From assembly GCF_013408245.1 (NCBI RefSeq), contig NZ_JACBYS010000006.1, positions 1 to 64,000 on the forward strand: a stretch of 64,000 nt of DNA, read 5' to 3'. Positions 60,423 to 64,000 of the stretch are shown here, piece after piece. Numbering within the stretch: the stretch's first letter is position 1; every line of letters starts with the position of its first letter. The notes below the pieces were generated by a model, which worked only from the letters and a program-made list of their open reading frames with translations, did not search any database and was not told the origin of the DNA. The DNA is from Duganella sp. 1224. Lineage in GTDB: Bacteria; Pseudomonadota; Gammaproteobacteria; Burkholderiales; Burkholderiaceae_D. Both the position numbers and the translations under genes were made by a program.

Positions 60423-60505
60423 GAATTACAAAAAAATATCTTACAACCCCTTTTGCCGCGTTTTTATACTCCGCAGAAGGTTCTATTTAAGGCAGCAAAT
60501 TGCTT

Positions 60506-60934
60506 ATGAGCCCGTTCTCAATTTTGATGAAGGAATTACGTACATGGTGTGGCCTGACGCAAGTCGAGTTCGCATTAAAACTTAGTGTCGAGCAGAGTTA
60601 CGTATCGGCCGTAGAGGTCGGCAAAAAAGGCCCTCCGAGTGCGGATTTCATCGCAAAACTAATTGAGGCCTTCGATTTGGACAGCAGATGGGAGCGTCGC
60701 CTAGAAGAAGCTCTGGATTTGTCTCAACGAAGAATGGAACTTCCTAAAGGCACCTCAACTGAGACCTACAGGATTTTTAACGGATTGAGGAAACAGATCA
60801 ACGATCTTCATCCGGCACAAATTGAATTAATTGAGTACGCATTAAAGCTGCCTGATGTTATCAAAATGCACGAAAGTCAGTTGCGAGTGACTCGTGCAGC
60901 CTTAGGCAATGTTGAGAAAGATCTGGGGCAATAG
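60506..60934 (+). CDS. XRE-family HTH regulator of the Tn7-like segment
   Basis: This 142-residue protein has an N-terminal helix-turn-helix (about residues 8-62: LRTWCGLTQVEFALKLSVEQSYVSAVEVGKKGPP in pieces). A helical tail of unknown function follows (IFNGLRKQINDLHPAQIELIEYALKL). The codon use is AT-richer than the flanking chromosome. The ATG at 60506 is preferred over an upstream TTG at 60500. It precedes tnsA, so it may regulate transposition or an accessory cargo. Confidence 0.78.
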   Translation: MSPFSILMKELRTWCGLTQVEFALKLSVEQSYVSAVEVGKKGPPSADFIAKLIEAFDLDSRWERRLEEALDLSQRRMELPKGTSTETYRIFNGLRKQINDLHPAQIELIEYALKLPDVIKMHESQLRVTRAALGNVEKDLGQ

Positions 60935-61028
60935 CGGTCGCGGCTGATTCATAGAACATTCAGGCCGCGCAGTTCCCAGTTTCTTCTTGAGAAACCAGGT
61001 CACTCATCGCGGTCCCGCAGGATGTTTT

Positions 61029-61941
61029 ATGAATACGGTCACACGGCGTCAGGAATTGATATTTGAAAAAATCTGCGAGCGCATCCTCGCAGGAGATGGA
61101 TCTGGACATCGCACGTTTTATCGGCCCTGGTTACAGCTCCATAGAAAAAACACGTCTAAAGTATCCAACCAGGTACAAGGATGGGTCGTACCGCTCGGGC
61201 GGACAGCAACCTATATGTCGCGGGGAGAGTATCGCACCGCACTGCTAATGCTCTGGCTTGGTGTTGCTGATCTGCGAGAGCAGTATCCTATTTGGCCGAC
61301 CGCACACCCCCATCCCTTACAAGGTGCAGAGTTCGCGCCGCCGAATCTCGGCCGGGTTAGAGGCCTTCTTGAAATCGCGGAAGAAGCCGGCATTGAGCAC
61401 GGTCAAGAAGTCGGCACAAACATCCCATATATCGCAACAATCGATTTTAGCTGCGACAGTTGTTGTTGACGGCACAGCTCGTCTATTCCTCTTCGCCCTA
61501 AAACCGTTCGCAACGGAGGACCACAAGGTTCCCTGGAGGACAGCTGAGCGTCTCGAACTTGAGAGGCGCTATTCAATGGAGATAGCTGCGCCTTACGATT
61601 TAATTTACAGCGGCATCGTCCCTGACACTCTCGCGGCAAATCTAGATCAGTGGGTAGTACATTCGGACTTGAACGAGCATCAGCATTTACTAGCCAGCGT
61701 GCGTCGCTTCATTGACGAGATGAACGGACATCGCAATGTATCAATTAGGGATGCTGTCTCACATGCAGCTGAGGTATGCCGAATCAACATTGGCGAAGCC
61801 TGGGTGCTCTACAGCCACTGCGCCTGGCACCAGTATATCGACATCGATCCGCGCGTCGAACCACTGCACTCGTACCCAGCACCAGCCGGCGGGCAGAACT
61901 TTAGGCAGCAGCTTCGCGAAAAATTCTTTGGATGGGTATGA
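61029..61941 (+). pseudogene. tnsA: tnsA-like Tn7 transposase endonuclease, frameshifted
   Basis: TnsA makes the 5' cuts in Tn7-type cut-and-paste transposition. The first part (61029-61469) has GHRTFYRPWLQLHRKN and the catalytic Glu region SRGEYRTALLMLWLGVADLREQYP. It runs to the Asp of IPYIATIDF and stops soon after. The remainder is in the +1 frame (from about 61450): ATVVVDGTARLFLFALKPFA, with the catalytic Lys, then RTAERLELERRYSMEIAAPYDL to the stop at 61941. All three catalytic residues survive but on two frames, so one base was gained or lost near 61445-61465. It is AT-rich compared with the chromosome, and tnsB follows after 1 bp. Confidence 0.82.
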
Positions 61942-61942
61942 C

Positions 61943-63397
61943 ATGGACAACGTTGATCTTCAAGCTGGCGCAATCTACGCCTGCTTAAAGGACCATTTAC
62001 CTTTACCTAATACTTTCCGTTTGTTGGACATTCAGGTAAGCCTGAACGGCGCCACAGTCATTGGAATACCAGAAGTGCATAGTCGTGGCGAAGGCAAACA
62101 GAAGTACTACTACGCTGGAGGCTTCCAGCGCATACAGCTATCAGAGTTACGTGAATGGCTAATGCAGGGCTTGATAAAGCCATCCAATCTTCAACTCCCT
62201 CCATTTTGGATGATGAGTGACGAGCAGTTGACCGTACGATTCTCACGCACAAAGAACTCGGAGGATCGACCCAAAGCTTTGAAGACTCGCGATTTCAAAT
62301 GGTCACTTATCGAACCAATCGTCCCACCTCCTTTGGGAACAGGAGCGATACCGCCCAACCTAAGCTATCTCGATAGCTTGGTCACCGAACGCGCCAAAGC
62401 CGCCGGCGTCAGCCCAGGCCAGGTGTTCGACGCGCTCCATCGTTTCTACGCTTTTCACTGTCTAACCAATAGCTTGCTGCCGAACCGATTAGGTCGTTGT
62501 GGCAATCCAGGCAAAAAGCGCGTAGGAAAAAACTCAAAGCTTGGCCGCAAAAATACTGCAGCCAAACTGGGAGACGATGAGCAGCGAGGACTTATGCTAA
62601 CTCACGACGACATCCAAAATATTGAAGACGCCTTTCAACTTATTGGCCCAGGAACCACCTCCAAAGATGCGTACGATCTCATGGGAAGAATGTTCTACAA
62701 AAGCGGCAATGAGTATAAGAATGGGGTTGTCATGCCCCAGCTTCTACCTAAGCATTTGCGTCCTACCTACGACGAGTTCATGTATAGAGGTACGCAGTCC
62801 GTCGCCGATGGCGGCGCCACCAGACGAATAATGGGCGAAGGTAAATGGCTGAGAGACTTTCGCCCCCTCTCTGGCACCGCTACCGACGGCGTCGCGGCAA
62901 TTGGACAGACAGGTTCAGTTGACGCTTCCCCAATCGATGTACACACCGTTTCAATCACAAATCCATGTCAGCCAATTGGCGTTGGACGTGCAGTATTCGT
63001 TCGAGACGTCTACTCTGGACTATTAGTTGGCTGGTCGCTATCGATCAATAACCCCAAAGCGGAAGACGCGAAGCTTGCGATATTACGCGCAGCGGAAAGC
63101 AAGAAGAACCAGCTGAAAAAGTACGGCTTGAACTTTCCGGAAAGTGACTTTCCCTCGATCTTCTTTTCCAGATACCACTCTGACAACGGCGAACTGCGAT
63201 GCAAGGACGCGATGTTTTCCATTGGAGATGAGTTGAAACGAAGTATCGAATACGTCCCGTCCAGGAGAGCCGATTTGAATAGCCCATCCGAGACAGGGCA
63301 TCAGTTGCGCCATAAGACGTTAGACCAGAAGCTCCCCGGCGCGACTTTTGGTCGGCAGCGTGTTCGTTTGCTCGATGAATTGACCCACTCAGTTTGA
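61943..63397 (+). pseudogene. tnsB: tnsB-like DDE transposase, 3' end lost
   Basis: TnsB is the DDE-type transposase that joins transposon ends to target DNA. The frame starts at 61943 (ATG one base after the tnsA stop) and includes the RNase H-like core. The first Asp is in IGQTGSVDASPIDVHTVSI, the second in YHSDNGELRCKD, and a probable Glu in NSPSETGHQLRHK. It then reads KLPGATFG near 63345 and shifts into foreign sequence (RQRVRLLDELTHSV), which is the reverse strand of an IS21 istA fragment. The normal C-terminal region that contacts TnsC is missing. Homology therefore ends near 63355-63365. Confidence 0.83.
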
Positions 63398-63729
63398 CCC
63401 GCCTTCCACTGCCTGGCGAACGCCGCCACGCGGTCATACGACCCTTCATATCCCAGCTCTTGCAGCTCTGCATGGAGTTGCTTCAAATTACGGCGCTGCT
63501 TACGCGGCTTGCTCGCCTCGCTCTTCAGCCATCCCGATAATTGCAGAGAATATTTGTCCAGTCCGCTCGCGATATGGCGTTCGGCGTAGCTGGGCTCAGT
63601 GATCTCCGAACGCAGGTAGCGCCGGACAGTATTGCGAGAGATGCCCAGTCTCCTGGCGATCTCGCGTAGAGGAATCTGGTCACGTATGTGCCAGCGTCGA
63701 ATGATGCCTAGTAAAGCCACGTTGATCAC
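63301..63729 (-). pseudogene. istA: IS21-family transposase IstA, 5' fragment
   Basis: The N-terminal part of an IS21-family transposase covers IPLREIARRLGISRNTVRRYLRS (helix-turn-helix) and SYDRVAAFARQWKAGQ. It holds up to about NSSSKRT, near 63362. The rest of the frame (CRPKVAPGSFWSNVLWRN) is antisense to tnsB, showing that istA is truncated at the junction. The catalytic DDE part and istB are absent. Confidence 0.82.
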
Positions 63730-63834
63730 TCCGTTCTCCTGCCGATAAGACAGGTCGAATTGTGCTCTTCACGTGGGTCAGATTCAGTTGCAAATTACTG
63801 GGGAAAGTGGGTCACTTTTCGATGCAAATCAACA
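63362..63834. mobile_element. IS21-family insertion sequence fragment (left end)
   Basis: The piece runs from the tnsB junction to a probable terminus at 63834, where the minus strand begins TGTTGATTTGC. It includes the istA 5' part and the element's internal repeats. Only one end is retained, so the element was cut by a deletion or recombination that also removed the end of tnsB. No target duplication can be assessed. Confidence 0.75.
63773..63829. repeat. IS21-type terminal repeats (two copies)
   Basis: Two 23-nt copies start GTGGGTCA and end GCAAAT, at 63773-63795 and 63807-63829, 34 bp apart. IS21-family ends carry such multiple repeats as transposase binding sites. They stand just upstream of istA and confirm the orientation. 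Confidence 0.75.
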
Positions 63835-64000
63835 AGCAAGGGCTAGCCAATATTTCTCAAGGCGAGCTTTCTTCTTGAGCGCGGAGATTCCATTCAGCCC
63901 AATGCGGAAATCCAAATATTTCCCAACCTTTTGAGCCGAAGCTCCGAGCACGATTACGACTCCCAGCCACTTTAAAATTTCATTCAAGAATTCACCGTTA
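63829..64000 (-). pseudogene. Partial reading frame at the right edge, ended by the IS terminus
   Basis: A minus-strand frame enters from the right edge and runs to a TGA at 63829-63831. It reads GEFLNEILKWLGVVIVLGA, then a hydrophilic stretch ending KKKARLEKYWLALAC. The stop TGTTGA lies within the IS end, so this may be a gene cut by the insertion. It has one possible membrane helix. It is short and incomplete, so identity is not assigned. Confidence 0.35.

Noticed and set aside
61440..61470. Programmed frameshift producing full TnsA
   Set aside because: A +1 shift is needed and there is no recognised slippery sequence or stimulator; a simple indel in a decaying element is more likely.

Overview
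The window is high-GC chromosomal DNA with dense GC3-biased genes and a betaproteobacterial gene complement. The hda/pcnB/folK/panB order, the nadK-recN-hemH-grpE-dnaK-dnaJ block, the assimilatory nitrate genes and the palindromic repeats point to Oxalobacteraceae (Massilia, Duganella or Janthinobacterium type). This placement is inferred from gene content and protein character; no database search was possible.

Layout. (1) 0.1-6.7 kb: purM, an AI-2E-type permease, then hda, HAD phosphatase, pcnB, folK and panB reading rightwards. (2) 6.7-13.4 kb: a secreted SGNH esterase with a lectin tail, then pentose-phosphate genes: tkt, and opposite it gnd-HAD-tal. (3) 13.4-25.6 kb: polyamine (putrescine) catabolism by the gamma-glutamylation route: aldehyde dehydrogenase, aminotransferase, gamma-glutamylpolyamine synthetase and gamma-glutamyl-GABA hydrolase, a divergent MocR regulator with an MFS transporter, then potGHI-like transport genes and a second synthetase paralogue that lacks a conserved metal-ligand glutamate. 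(4) 25.7-42.9 kb: nitrate assimilation in two operons, narK-nirB-nirD-FAD oxidoreductase-nasA and nrtA-nrtB-nrtC, with nasT (an ANTAR antiterminator) beside the second. Between them lie a lipoprotein, an alpha/beta hydrolase, a LytSR-type two-component pair and an RDD protein. (5) 43-51.8 kb: carbonic anhydrase and the heat-shock/housekeeping block dnaJ, dnaK, grpE, hemH, recN, nadK, with two clear sigma-32 promoters. (6) 51.9-60.2 kb: a DUF3667-type membrane protein, a sorbosone-dehydrogenase-like protein, gloA, two SDRs, a TolC-family protein, rhodanese, pcm and a TetR regulator. (7) 60.2-64 kb: an AT-richer acquired segment with three tandem 19-bp repeats, an XRE regulator, a frameshifted tnsA and a truncated tnsB of a Tn7-like element. 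This segment is cut by an IS21-family fragment.

The most informative regulatory structure is shared by the two nitrate operons. Each has, in order, a sigma-54 -24/-12 promoter, two stem-loops with hexanucleotide loops of the form A-N-N-G-N-N, and an intrinsic terminator just before the first gene. This is the architecture of ANTAR-controlled transcription antitermination, and the ANTAR protein NasT is encoded next to one of the leaders. The nitrate sensor NasS that usually partners NasT is not in the window.

Other signals of note: a REP-like palindrome in two copies with a compensatory arm change, one copy forming the end of an MFS coding region; an RGG-like tail on PcnB; and a probable operator palindrome upstream of the island's XRE gene.
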